Source: Streptomyces sp. RPA4-2 (GTDB taxonomy: Bacteria > Actinomycetota > Actinomycetes > Streptomycetales > Streptomycetaceae). Taken from it: a stretch of DNA of 64,000 bases. The notes under the pieces are model-generated. The model worked only from the letters and a program-made list of their open reading frames with translations, searched no databases and was not told the DNA's origin. Where the stretch lies: contig NZ_CP050975.2 of NCBI RefSeq assembly GCF_012273515.2, positions 4,464,001-4,528,000 on the forward strand. The letters run 5' to 3'. Of the stretch, positions 37,582 through 45,218 are shown one piece after another. Position 1 is the first letter of the stretch. Each line of letters begins with the position of its first letter. The translations under genes were made by a program, and so were the position numbers.

Positions 37582-40074
37582 CTAGACCTTGATCCCCCTA
37601 AGCACGCGCTCCGCTTCGTCGTTGGCACCGACCGCGCGCAACAACTCCGCAGCTGTCTCACGCATCGCCTGCACCTCACCATCCCCGCGATCCGCCTGCG
37701 ACAAGGTCAACGCCAACTCGCTGAGCGCCTTACCTCGCCGGAAACTGTCCCCTAGCTCTTCGAACAGCGCTGCCGACCGTTTCCCTGCTTCTTCGGCCAA
37801 CCCGAACTCACCACGGCCCCGCAGCGCCATACCGAGGTTGGTCCACGCCGTGGCTTGGCCGTGAGCGTCGCCAAGGTCACCCAAACCCTCGAGAGCCCGC
37901 TGGCTGGCGCCAAGAGCTTCCTCAAAGCGCCGCAGCTCCCCAAGCATGTAGCCGATGTTCATCCACGCCGTGGCTTGGCCGTGAGCGTCACCGAGGTCAC
38001 CAAAACCCTCGAGAGCCCGCTGGCTGGCGCCAAGAGCTTCCTCAAAGCACCCCCGCTCCCCATGGATGTAGCCGATGTTCATCCACGCCGTGGCTTGGCC
38101 GTGAGCGTCACCGAGGTCACCAAAACCCTCGAGAGCCCGCTGGCTGGCGCCGAGAGCTTCCTCGAAGCGCCGAACTCCGGCCAGGGTGGTGCCGAGGTTC
38201 ATCCGCGCCGTGGCTAGGGCGTGAGCGTCGCCGAGGTCACCAAAACCGTCGACAGCGCGCTGATGGGCGCCGAGAGCTTCCTCAAAGCGCCGAACTCCGG
38301 CCAGGGTGGTGCCGAGGTTCATCCGCGCCGTGGCTTGGCCGTGAGCGTCGCCGAGGTCACCAAAACCGTCGACAGCGCGCTGATGGGCGCCGAGAGCTTC
38401 CTCAAAGCGCCGCAGCTCCCCAAGGGTGCCGGCTAGGTTCATCCACGCCGAAGCTTGGCCGTGAGCGTCACCGAGATCGCCAAAACCCTCGAGAGCGCGC
38501 CGGTTGGCGCTGAGGGCTTCCTCAAAGCGCCGCAGCTCCCCAAGGGTGTTGCTGAGGTTCATCCACGCCCTGGCTTGGCTCGTGCGGTCGCTCAGTGCTC
38601 TGGTGGCGCCGAGAGAGATGCTGTCGACAGTCAACGCATCGTTGAGGAGTCGGCGCATATGGAGATAGCGGGTGAGAAGGCTGGGCAGTCTGGCTGCGAT
38701 TCGGAAGTGGCCGCCGACATAGGCTGCCTGGATGGCAGCGACGAGGTTGGCGCGCTCGGCTTCGAACCATGCCATCGCGTGGAAGCGGTCGCGGAAACGC
38801 GAGGAGTCAACCTTGGAGAATTCACCCCTGGCAGAGCGGTCAACATGCACGGCCGCATTTGCCGCGAAGCGGGTGTAGTGCTCCAGAAGTCGCCTAAAGG
38901 CATGCCCTGTGGCGGTGGTGTAGCGGGCTGCCTGCTCATTGGCGTAGGCGCGGACGAGGTCGTGCATGCTCCACCTGCCGCTGACGGGGTCCTGGCGCAG
39001 CAGGCTCGCCTTGCCCAGGGCGGCCAGCCGTAGACGGACGTCCTTGGCCTTGCCCACTCCGCTGATTGCCACAGCGGTGTCCAGTGAGAAGTCCGGCCCA
39101 GGGTTGACCGTCAGCAGCCAGAACAGTTCCGCCTGGGGTAGGGACAGCCGACGAACCGACCGCTGCACAACGCCGCGCACCGCTCGGGAGCCATCGTCCA
39201 GCACGTCTAGCCGCCCTGCGGGATCTTCCAGGTCTGCGGCGAGGTCGGCAGGTTTTAGGGAGCGGTCGGCAACCATCTGGGCGGCGGCGATACGCAGGGC
39301 GAGAGGCAGGCATCCGCACAACTCAGCAACGCGCCGGGCACCGTCGGTGTCGGCAGCCACCCTGCCGTCCTTTGGGAGAGCGGTGCGTACGGCGGCGTCG
39401 AGGAGGTCGATGGCTTCCCCAAGCAGGAGGGTGTCCAGGTCAACGAGCTGGGCGCCGATGTGGGACAGATCGTCGCGAGAGGTGATCAGGAGGCGGTGAG
39501 GTCCACTGGGAATCAACCATTCGACCTGCTCACCGGCGGAAGCGTTGTCCGCAATGACCAGGAGCCGCTCGCCGCGGCGGGCTCGGGCGCCGAGCTGAGC
39601 GCGGTAAACGGCGGCACGCTGGGCCAGTTCCGGCGGAATCTGGGCAGCATCGACGCCGAGCTGACGCAAGACGTCGTCCAGAGCGCGAGCAGCGTCGACC
39701 GGAACGTCGTCATAGCCGCGAAGATCCAGGAACAGTGCGCCGGTGAAGGCTCCGGCTTCTAGGGCACGCCAGCCGGCGGAAAGGGCGAGGGTGGTCTTGC
39801 CGATCCCGCCCATGCCCCGCACCGCTGCCGACACGACCACTGAAGTGGCAGCGCCTGGCTCCTCTTCTCCCGCTCCTTCACGGGAGCTGAGCACCGCGAG
39901 GAGATCCTCCAGCTCCCCTGTGCGTCCCGTGAAGCCGGGCGCCACCTCGGGAAGTGGCGGAAGCTCCACTGCTTGCGCGGACGATTCAGCGAGGGGTCGG
40001 TCGCCGATGTATACGTCGCGGGCGGTGAGGTAGTGCGCGGCCATCGCCCCGTACTCCGCCGACACGTGTGACAC
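37582..40074 (-). CDS. NB-ARC STAND NTPase with TPR repeats (NLR-like)
   Basis: 830 residues. A short N-terminal segment (AMAAHYLTARDVYIG) without a globular effector domain precedes the NB-ARC core: P-loop GMGGIGKTT at 87-95, LLVIADNA, LLITSRD, the GLPL-like GCLPLALRIAA, and MHD in MHDLVRAYANEQ. From about residue 480 come TPR repeats of 40 residues, several almost identical. STAND proteins of this layout sense a ligand with the repeats and oligomerise; in bacteria many act in antiphage defence. It lies directly downstream of a small membrane protein (57-bp gap, same strand) with a similar short motif and is probably its trigger. Cargo between attL and int. Confidence 0.9.
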   Translation of the reverse strand: MSHVSAEYGAMAAHYLTARDVYIGDRPLAESSAQAVELPPLPEVAPGFTGRTGELEDLLAVLSSREGAGEEEPGAATSVVVSAAVRGMGGIGKTTLALSAGWRALEAGAFTGALFLDLRGYDDVPVDAARALDDVLRQLGVDAAQIPPELAQRAAVYRAQLGARARRGERLLVIADNASAGEQVEWLIPSGPHRLLITSRDDLSHIGAQLVDLDTLLLGEAIDLLDAAVRTALPKDGRVAADTDGARRVAELCGCLPLALRIAAAQMVADRSLKPADLAADLEDPAGRLDVLDDGSRAVRGVVQRSVRRLSLPQAELFWLLTVNPGPDFSLDTAVAISGVGKAKDVRLRLAALGKASLLRQDPVSGRWSMHDLVRAYANEQAARYTTATGHAFRRLLEHYTRFAANAAVHVDRSARGEFSKVDSSRFRDRFHAMAWFEAERANLVAAIQAAYVGGHFRIAARLPSLLTRYLHMRRLLNDALTVDSISLGATRALSDRTSQARAWMNLSNTLGELRRFEEALSANRRALEGFGDLGDAHGQASAWMNLAGTLGELRRFEEALGAHQRAVDGFGDLGDAHGQATARMNLGTTLAGVRRFEEALGAHQRAVDGFGDLGDAHALATARMNLGTTLAGVRRFEEALGASQRALEGFGDLGDAHGQATAWMNIGYIHGERGCFEEALGASQRALEGFGDLGDAHGQATAWMNIGYMLGELRRFEEALGASQRALEGLGDLGDAHGQATAWTNLGMALRGRGEFGLAEEAGKRSAALFEELGDSFRRGKALSELALTLSQADRGDGEVQAMRETAAELLRAVGANDEAERVLRGIKV
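37846..38565 (-). repeat. Six near-identical 120-bp repeats encoding TPR units
   Basis: The period is exactly 120 bp (40 codons), for example GCCGTGGCTTGGCCGTGAGC at each step. Units differ by only a few bases, mostly in two short patches that change residues. This points to recent amplification or gene conversion inside the sensor part of the NLR gene. Confidence 0.92.
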
Positions 40075-40130
40075 GGATTCGGCGTCCGGAACGGGTGCGG
40101 GAGATCGGGTGGGTGTGGCGCCCGGACCGG

Positions 40131-40613
40131 TCAGGAGGTGGCCGCCCCGGGCTTGGGAGGGTTTCCGAGCGAGAGATCGCCCTCGACATGGACACTACCG
40201 CCAGCCATGGAAGCGTTGTCTGCCCTGATGTCCACGTTGCCGCCGACTGTCAGGCTGTAGGCCCCTAGGGTCTTGGGATCAGCCGCGCGCTTGGCGTCTT
40301 CCAGGGCCTTAACCGCGTCCTGAAGTTCTTGTGCGAACACGGCATCCTCCGTGACGGCTTCCACAAGCCCGGTCACGACGTTGCGGCGGGTGAGCGCGCT
40401 GGGCTCGCTCTGCCCGGCTGCGGCCTCCTGCTCCAGCCGTTCGACTTCACCGCCGGAGCCGAGACGGCGCACCACCAGACCATGGACCTTGTCCATCGCC
40501 GCGTCCAGCGCGTAGTCGACCTCGGCATCGGCCTGCCCACCGACTCGGCGGGCCTTGCGCACAGCCCATGCGAATACACATGCCACCGCAGCCTCGACCA
40601 CGATCGTCATCAT
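40131..40613 (-). CDS. Small membrane-anchored protein with C-terminal beta-repeat motif, partner of NLR
   Basis: 160 residues from the ATG at 40613 (AAGGGGG upstream; a second ATG follows directly). A single N-terminal membrane helix (TIVVEAAVACVFAWAV) and a basic stop (RKARR) lead into about 90 helical, charged residues (DYALDAAMDKVHGLVVRRLG and onwards). The C-terminus holds two similar 14-residue units, TVGGNVDIRADNAS and MAGGSVHVEGDLSL. It lies just upstream of the NLR gene. The plan (helical membrane-directed domain, then a short amyloid-prone repeat shared with an adjacent NLR) is that of cell-death effectors in bacterial amyloid signalling. Family membership is inferred, not proven. 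Confidence 0.7.
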   Translation of the reverse strand: MMTIVVEAAVACVFAWAVRKARRVGGQADAEVDYALDAAMDKVHGLVVRRLGSGGEVERLEQEAAAGQSEPSALTRRNVVTGLVEAVTEDAVFAQELQDAVKALEDAKRAADPKTLGAYSLTVGGNVDIRADNASMAGGSVHVEGDLSLGNPPKPGAATS

Positions 40614-40874
40614 GCCCCCTTGGCATCCCCCGCCATGCCGTCGCAACCGGCACAGCAGCAGCTTCCCTCAACAGCGTGGTCCGAACCATGGCTGGACATC
40701 GGCAGCTCGCGCGTCCGTGCCTGTAACGGGGACCGAAGGCACACGCTAGTCGCCTACTGGCCACGTCATAGGCGATCTCGGCAATCTTGGCCTGCCTTGA
40801 GCACACAGTCTGGACGGTGGCGGTGGGCGTCGGCCGAGCCCCTCCTTCGCCCGAGCCGACGCCCTCTACTACAG

Positions 40875-42113
40875 CTATCCCCAGATGGCGTCAGCGATCT
40901 TCCGGGCCACGTCCTTGAGCATGGCGTCCGGCACATGCAGGTACCGCGCCCGCATGCTCGCGGACGTTCCTGGCTCCCACCCCATGATCTGATCAATGAC
41001 GCGAGCCGGGACACCGAGCAGCATGAGCACGGTGGCGGCCGTGTGACGTGCGTCATGCAGCCGCCCGTCCCGAACCCCCGCGTCCTCCAGCAGCCGCTTC
41101 CAGTCGTGATAGTCCGTGTTCGGACTCAGCGGGCCACCCAGCAGCTTGGTGAACACGTAGTCCGACTCTGCCCACAGGTTGCCGGCCGCCTTGCGCTCGC
41201 GCTCTTGCGTCTCGCGATGCGCACGAAGCATGGCGACCACCGGGCCCGGCAGGGGCACGGCTCGCCGGCCCGCCCGGGACTTGGTGTTCTTGGTCTCGCG
41301 CCGGACCTGCACCTTGTCAGGGCAGTAACCCGCCTTCCGACCGCACGGCGAGGCTTCCGGGCACCCGTGCTCGTACCGGGGGCGCAGACGGTTCCGGCGC
41401 AGTTTCAGGTACTCGTTCTCCAGGTCGACGTCAGACCAGCGCAGTCCGAGCGTCTCGCCCTGCCGCAATCCGAGCGCCAGTGCCAGCATCCAGCGCGCGC
41501 TGTTCCGGCGCTTGTTCGCTTCGAGCAGCAGGCGCTGGACCTCTTCCACGGAGTAGGGCTCTACCTCGGATTCGTCCTCCTCCATCCGCGGCGGCTTCGC
41601 CAACGCAGCGGCGTTCTTCGCCACGTAGCCGCGCCGCATCGCTTCCCCCAGCGCGGTTCGGGCGGTGCGGTGTGCCTGGTGGGCCGTGCCAGCCTTGCGC
41701 TCGCCGTTCGCCTGCATACGGCGATAAAGGCTCTCCAGGTGTTCGGGCTGCAAGCGGTCAAGCCGGTGCTTGCCGACACCGGGCACGAGGTGAACACGCA
41801 CGGCGACCTCGTAGCCGTCGTACGTGTTCTCGCTGACGGTCGGCTTGGCGATGTTCTCAACCCAATGCTGAAGCCACTTCTCAACCGTCCATGCCTTGCC
41901 CGGCTGCTGTGCCGAACCGCCGTCGCGCTGCTTCTCCAGCTTTTTGACTTCTTCGACCAGGTCATCGCGCGTCTTGCGCGTGAGGTGGCGACGGTAGGGC
42001 TCGCCGTTGTCCTTGTAGCCCATCGGGACTCGCGCGTGCCAACGGCCGTCTGCTCCCAAGTAGATGGCCGATTCGCCATTGGCCCGGCGAGTGCGCTTCT
42101 TGTTCTCCGCCAC
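40875..42113 (-). CDS. int: AICE tyrosine recombinase (integrase)
   Basis: 412 residues from the GTG at 42113, chosen because AAAGGAGT sits seven bases upstream; in-frame codons further up (to 42158) lack a site. An AP2-like N-domain (GADGRWHARVPMGY) and a SAM-like core-binding domain (WTVEKWLQHWVENIAKPTVS) precede the catalytic domain, with Arg in LALGLRQGETLGLRW, His-x-x-Arg in LHDARHTAATVL, and the nucleophile Tyr in MRARYLHV. A zinc-like insert (CPEASPCGRKAGYC) is common in pSAM2-type integrases. It should recombine attP with the tRNA-Ser gene. Preceded by xis. Confidence 0.96.
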   Translation of the reverse strand: MAENKKRTRRANGESAIYLGADGRWHARVPMGYKDNGEPYRRHLTRKTRDDLVEEVKKLEKQRDGGSAQQPGKAWTVEKWLQHWVENIAKPTVSENTYDGYEVAVRVHLVPGVGKHRLDRLQPEHLESLYRRMQANGERKAGTAHQAHRTARTALGEAMRRGYVAKNAAALAKPPRMEEDESEVEPYSVEEVQRLLLEANKRRNSARWMLALALGLRQGETLGLRWSDVDLENEYLKLRRNRLRPRYEHGCPEASPCGRKAGYCPDKVQVRRETKNTKSRAGRRAVPLPGPVVAMLRAHRETQERERKAAGNLWAESDYVFTKLLGGPLSPNTDYHDWKRLLEDAGVRDGRLHDARHTAATVLMLLGVPARVIDQIMGWEPGTSASMRARYLHVPDAMLKDVARKIADAIWG

Positions 42114-42146
42114 GTGCGGACTCCTTTGGAAGTGCATGGATGCAGC

Positions 42147-42180
42147 TCGGAGCGCCACCCCTCATCGAGTGGCGCTCCGA
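42147..42180 (-). terminator. Hairpin between xis and int
   Basis: Perfect 12-bp stem TCGGAGCGCCAC with a 10-nt loop, between the xis stop and the int ribosome site. It may be an attenuator that sets the Xis to Int ratio; that is inference. Confidence 0.6.
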
Positions 42181-42189
42181 GACAGGGGT

Positions 42190-42408
42190 TCAGGCAGCTC
42201 GCCGCTGGGCCCGCAGGCGAGCGACGTAGGCGGCGGGGGCGTCGGCAGGAATCCGGCGCAGACTCCCTATCGGGATGGATTCCAGCTCGCCATTGCGAAT
42301 GAGCTGGTAGCAGGTGGTCCGGCCGATGCGGAGGCGACGTGCGGCCTCTTCGACGGTCAACAACACCAACGTGGGGTCATCGACCTCACGAAGCTGAGGC
42401 GTGTCCAT
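42190..42408 (-). CDS. xis: Excisionase (MerR-like helix-turn-helix)
   Basis: 72 residues from the ATG at 42408, with AAAGGAG upstream. LLTVEEAARRLRIGRTTCYQ is the DNA-binding helix-turn-helix of the excisionase/BldC-like class. Together with Int it excises the element. Same order xis-int as in pSAM2. Confidence 0.92.
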   Translation of the reverse strand: MDTPQLREVDDPTLVLLTVEEAARRLRIGRTTCYQLIRNGELESIPIGSLRRIPADAPAAYVARLRAQRRAA

Positions 42409-42501
42409 GGATGGGGCACTCCTTTGTCTAACTCCGAGATGAGCTGCGAGGGGTGTCACGGGCCTCACCGGAAGCCCGCGCCTGTCCGAGGTGCGGATTT
42501 C

Positions 42502-42710
42502 TGCGTCACCTGCGACACCTGCGTCATTTGGGCTTCTGACCTGCGGTTTCTGAGTGACGCAGCGCGGCGGGCGTGCGTCACCGGTGACGCAGGCTGTCCG
42601 TCATCGGTGACGCAGGTGACGCGGGGTGACGCAGACTTTGCCGCTCTGCGTCACCGCTGTCTGTGCAGGTCACGTGCCGTTTTCCGACCCGTGGTGACGC
42701 AGGTGACGCA
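42502..42710. repeat. Iteron-like GTGACGCA cluster, candidate origin of replication
   Basis: GTGACGCA or its complement TGCGTCAC occurs about eleven times in 209 bp (for example 42502, 42554, 42574, 42584, 42607, 42626, 42647, 42694, 42703), some in opposite orientation. It lies between xis and the replication genes, in an otherwise gene-free 486-bp gap (42409-42894). Best read as the replication origin or a dense regulator-binding array. Confidence 0.65.
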
Positions 42711-42827
42711 GCGCTTCCTACTTAGGAAAAAGAGGAGGCGTTCTGTGGTGGTGCGAGCGCGGCTCAGAACGTGAAGAAGGAGCCGCTGCGCGGCGCGACC
42801 ATCGCAGGGCGGCGCTGCCGCCGAACA

Positions 42828-42872
42828 GCAAGAGGAGCACACCCTCGCCCGTGGTCCTGGTGCTCCTCTTGC
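42828..42872 (-). terminator. Terminator of the replication operon
   Basis: Perfect 13-bp stem GCAAGAGGAGCAC with a 19-nt loop, 22 bp beyond the stop of the replication protein. Confidence 0.8.
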
Positions 42873-42894
42873 TTGTGCGGTCAGGTGCGGTGCG

Positions 42895-44367
42895 TCAGAA
42901 CGCCTGTTGCTCGTGCAAGGGCAGAGCCGACGAGCGGGTCATCTCGATGTACCGGCCGCCGTTGGTGCGGCCCGATTCGATGAGGACCCCGCGCGCGGCA
43001 AGGGTGGGCTGGAGGCGCTTGAGCCGGTCGGAGAGGACTTTGCCGGTGGCCGGCCACCCCTTGGGCAGGGGACGGAAGTCCTCCCCCGCGTAGAGGCGGC
43101 TGAGGCAGTGCAGCCACTCTGTGGACGTCATCCGCTGTCCCGTGCCCGGCTCGAGGGTGCCGGCGTACCGGAGAGCGGTCTGCGCGAGGAGGTCTCCCTC
43201 GATCACGTCGTCGTTCAGGTCGTCCAGGCTGGCCCGGTACGCGGTGAGCGCCCCGAGCCCGGTGGCCGCGTCGAGCTGTGCGCACAGGCGGGCGAAGTCC
43301 GCCATCCGCAGATCGGTGGGGGTCTCCGCCTTCACTGCGCGGACCTTCGCCGTCAGGTCCAGGAGCGAGCCGAGAACGACAGGCAGAACCTCCGCGTACT
43401 CCGCCCACAGTTCAGCTTCGGTGCGGCGGACGCGGGGCCGCTCCAGTCGCAGCGGCAGGAGGCGTTCGGCGAGGTCGGGCCGGATGACTCCCACATCGAT
43501 ACCGGTCAGCAGCAGGGGACGCCGGTAGCCGAGGCGGAACACGTCCCCATCGGTGAACAGGGCACGCTTGACGCTCTCGATGCCGGTCACGATGCAGCAC
43601 ATCGCGTCGGACAGATCCGGGGTCATGTGGGAGAGGTTGTCCAGGGCCGTGACCCATCCGGCCGCGACCGCCGTGATCAGGTTCTCCTCATCCTTCGGCG
43701 CCCGGCGCAGATCACCGGTCATGCCCTCGATGATCCGCACCAGCATCCGGCCCCCGGTCGACTTCCCCGCGCCCTGCGGTCCGGTGAGGAACGGCGCCGG
43801 TACCGGCACGGACGGCCCGAGACAGCCGATCAGCCACGCGATGGCCAAGCATTCGGTTTCCGCGGTGGCGAAGTTGCACAGCCGCATCAGCAGGTCGATG
43901 CCCTTGCCGTCGGTGTCCTTCGCCGGCAGGGGAAGTTCCCCGGTGAGCTGGGTGCGGCGCCAGCACACCTCCCGCGGGTCCGGGGTGAGCACGTCCCATC
44001 CGGTGGGGTGGATGCGGACGGACTTCCCGTCGTCGCGGCCCAGGTCGAGCCACGTCGCCCCGTCGAACCCGGGGGCGACGCGGATGTGCACGGCCTGGAC
44101 GTCCTCGGTCAGTGCGAGTGCTTCGATCAAGTCCAACGCCTCCTTGAGCGCGGTCCCGTTGAAGACGCCGATCCCGTCCTTGAACAGGCCGACCATGAGT
44201 TCCTGACGGTGGCTTCCGGTGGTGCCCTGCGAGCGGATCGGGCGGGCGACGGGGTGGCCGTTCTTCTGCGCGTACACGGTCCCGTCCGCGGTGCGGAAGT
44301 ACCGGAAGTGGCTCTGTGCGTAGTCGGTGATGACCTCGCGGGCAGGGTTCTTGTCATCCTCGGACAT
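42895..44367 (-). CDS. AICE replication protein (P-loop, D5/primase-helicase-like)
   Basis: 490 residues from the ATG at 44367. Middle part: a P-loop GPQGAGKSTGG near residue 210 and the following ALDNLSHMTPDLSDAMC (Walker B/sensor area), as in ATPases associated with prim-pol in actinomycete elements. The C-terminal about 110 residues look like a winged-helix (STEWLHCLSRLYAGEDF, then LKRLQPTLAARGV). It lies 2 bp after the prim-pol gene and should unwind the origin. It is not of the RepSA rolling-circle initiator type, so replication may differ from pSAM2. Confidence 0.8.
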   Translation of the reverse strand: MSEDDKNPAREVITDYAQSHFRYFRTADGTVYAQKNGHPVARPIRSQGTTGSHRQELMVGLFKDGIGVFNGTALKEALDLIEALALTEDVQAVHIRVAPGFDGATWLDLGRDDGKSVRIHPTGWDVLTPDPREVCWRRTQLTGELPLPAKDTDGKGIDLLMRLCNFATAETECLAIAWLIGCLGPSVPVPAPFLTGPQGAGKSTGGRMLVRIIEGMTGDLRRAPKDEENLITAVAAGWVTALDNLSHMTPDLSDAMCCIVTGIESVKRALFTDGDVFRLGYRRPLLLTGIDVGVIRPDLAERLLPLRLERPRVRRTEAELWAEYAEVLPVVLGSLLDLTAKVRAVKAETPTDLRMADFARLCAQLDAATGLGALTAYRASLDDLNDDVIEGDLLAQTALRYAGTLEPGTGQRMTSTEWLHCLSRLYAGEDFRPLPKGWPATGKVLSDRLKRLQPTLAARGVLIESGRTNGGRYIEMTRSSALPLHEQQAF

Positions 44368-44369
44368 GG

Positions 44370-45218
44370 TCACAGTCCCAACGTGGTCAGGGCGTTGGTC
44401 CACGCGGCGGTGCAGTGCCGCGGCGATTCGCCCTTGGCCTGCGCCGCTGTGAACAGTCGCGCAGCATGAGCATCGGTGAGGCAGCCGCACCGGCCGTGCG
44501 TGGACAGCACGGCGAGGAACGTCCGGTAGACGGTGGCGTGCACCGCGCTGGAGGCCGCGGTGATGCGCTGCTCGGCCATGGCGATCCCGCGATCGAGATA
44601 CGTGGGTGTGCGGTGCGGACACCGACCCCGTTGCCCGCTGAGGGGCACTGAGAGCGCCTGTGGCGCCCTACGGGCCGCAGGCGGCTCCATTACTGCCAGA
44701 GCGTGCACAGCGTCCGGGAGAGCGGCCGTGACGCCGACGCCGGGACCGAGCCAACGGGCGTACGCCATAAGGGACTTGACGTCCACACCGGGGCGTACGG
44801 CGTTGGCGGACTGCATGGTGCCCCGGTAGATCCAGTGCTCGCCCCGGGTCGTGGTCACGGTCCGGGTGACGGGCAGGGTCTCGCGGGCCCACGCGATGGC
44901 GGTGGGGTCGTCCAGGTCGACCACGGTCACGCCGGCGCCGCTGGGGTGGTAGGCAACCGTCGCCGCATGCCGCCACACGGGCGCCCACGTCGCGGAGTTG
45001 AGTACATGTGGGTCGGTGGTGGCGGCGGCCCAGCCGTGGCACGGCTGCGGGCAGACGCAGGGGCCCGGGGTTTTCATGTTCGGCCGGCCGCCGCACGCGT
45101 TGCGCGCGCACCGGTGGCAGTTGCCGAACGGCAGCTTCCCTGCCCGCAGCGGCAGCACTGGCACCCCGCTCGCGGCCAGTGCGAGCGCGGTCCGAAGCGG
45201 TTCCGGGTGCGCGCTCAT
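44370..45218 (-). CDS. Bifunctional primase-polymerase (prim-pol)
   Basis: 282 residues from the ATG at 45218. ALALAASGVPVLPLRAGKLP is the prim-pol start; a Cys-rich insert (CHRCARNACGG and CVCPQPCHGW) probably binds zinc. The catalytic acidic motif is VTVVDLDD, followed by HWIYRG and VDVKSLM. It makes primers and short DNA for element replication. Its start overlaps the methyltransferase stop by 4 bp and its stop lies 2 bp before the replication protein start. Confidence 0.85.
   Translation of the reverse strand: MSAHPEPLRTALALAASGVPVLPLRAGKLPFGNCHRCARNACGGRPNMKTPGPCVCPQPCHGWAAATTDPHVLNSATWAPVWRHAATVAYHPSGAGVTVVDLDDPTAIAWARETLPVTRTVTTTRGEHWIYRGTMQSANAVRPGVDVKSLMAYARWLGPGVGVTAALPDAVHALAVMEPPAARRAPQALSVPLSGQRGRCPHRTPTYLDRGIAMAEQRITAASSAVHATVYRTFLAVLSTHGRCGCLTDAHAARLFTAAQAKGESPRHCTAAWTNALTTLGL

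Noticed and set aside
37846..38565. CRISPR array
   Set aside because: Repeats are 120 bp, contiguous, in frame and encode TPR units; no spacers.
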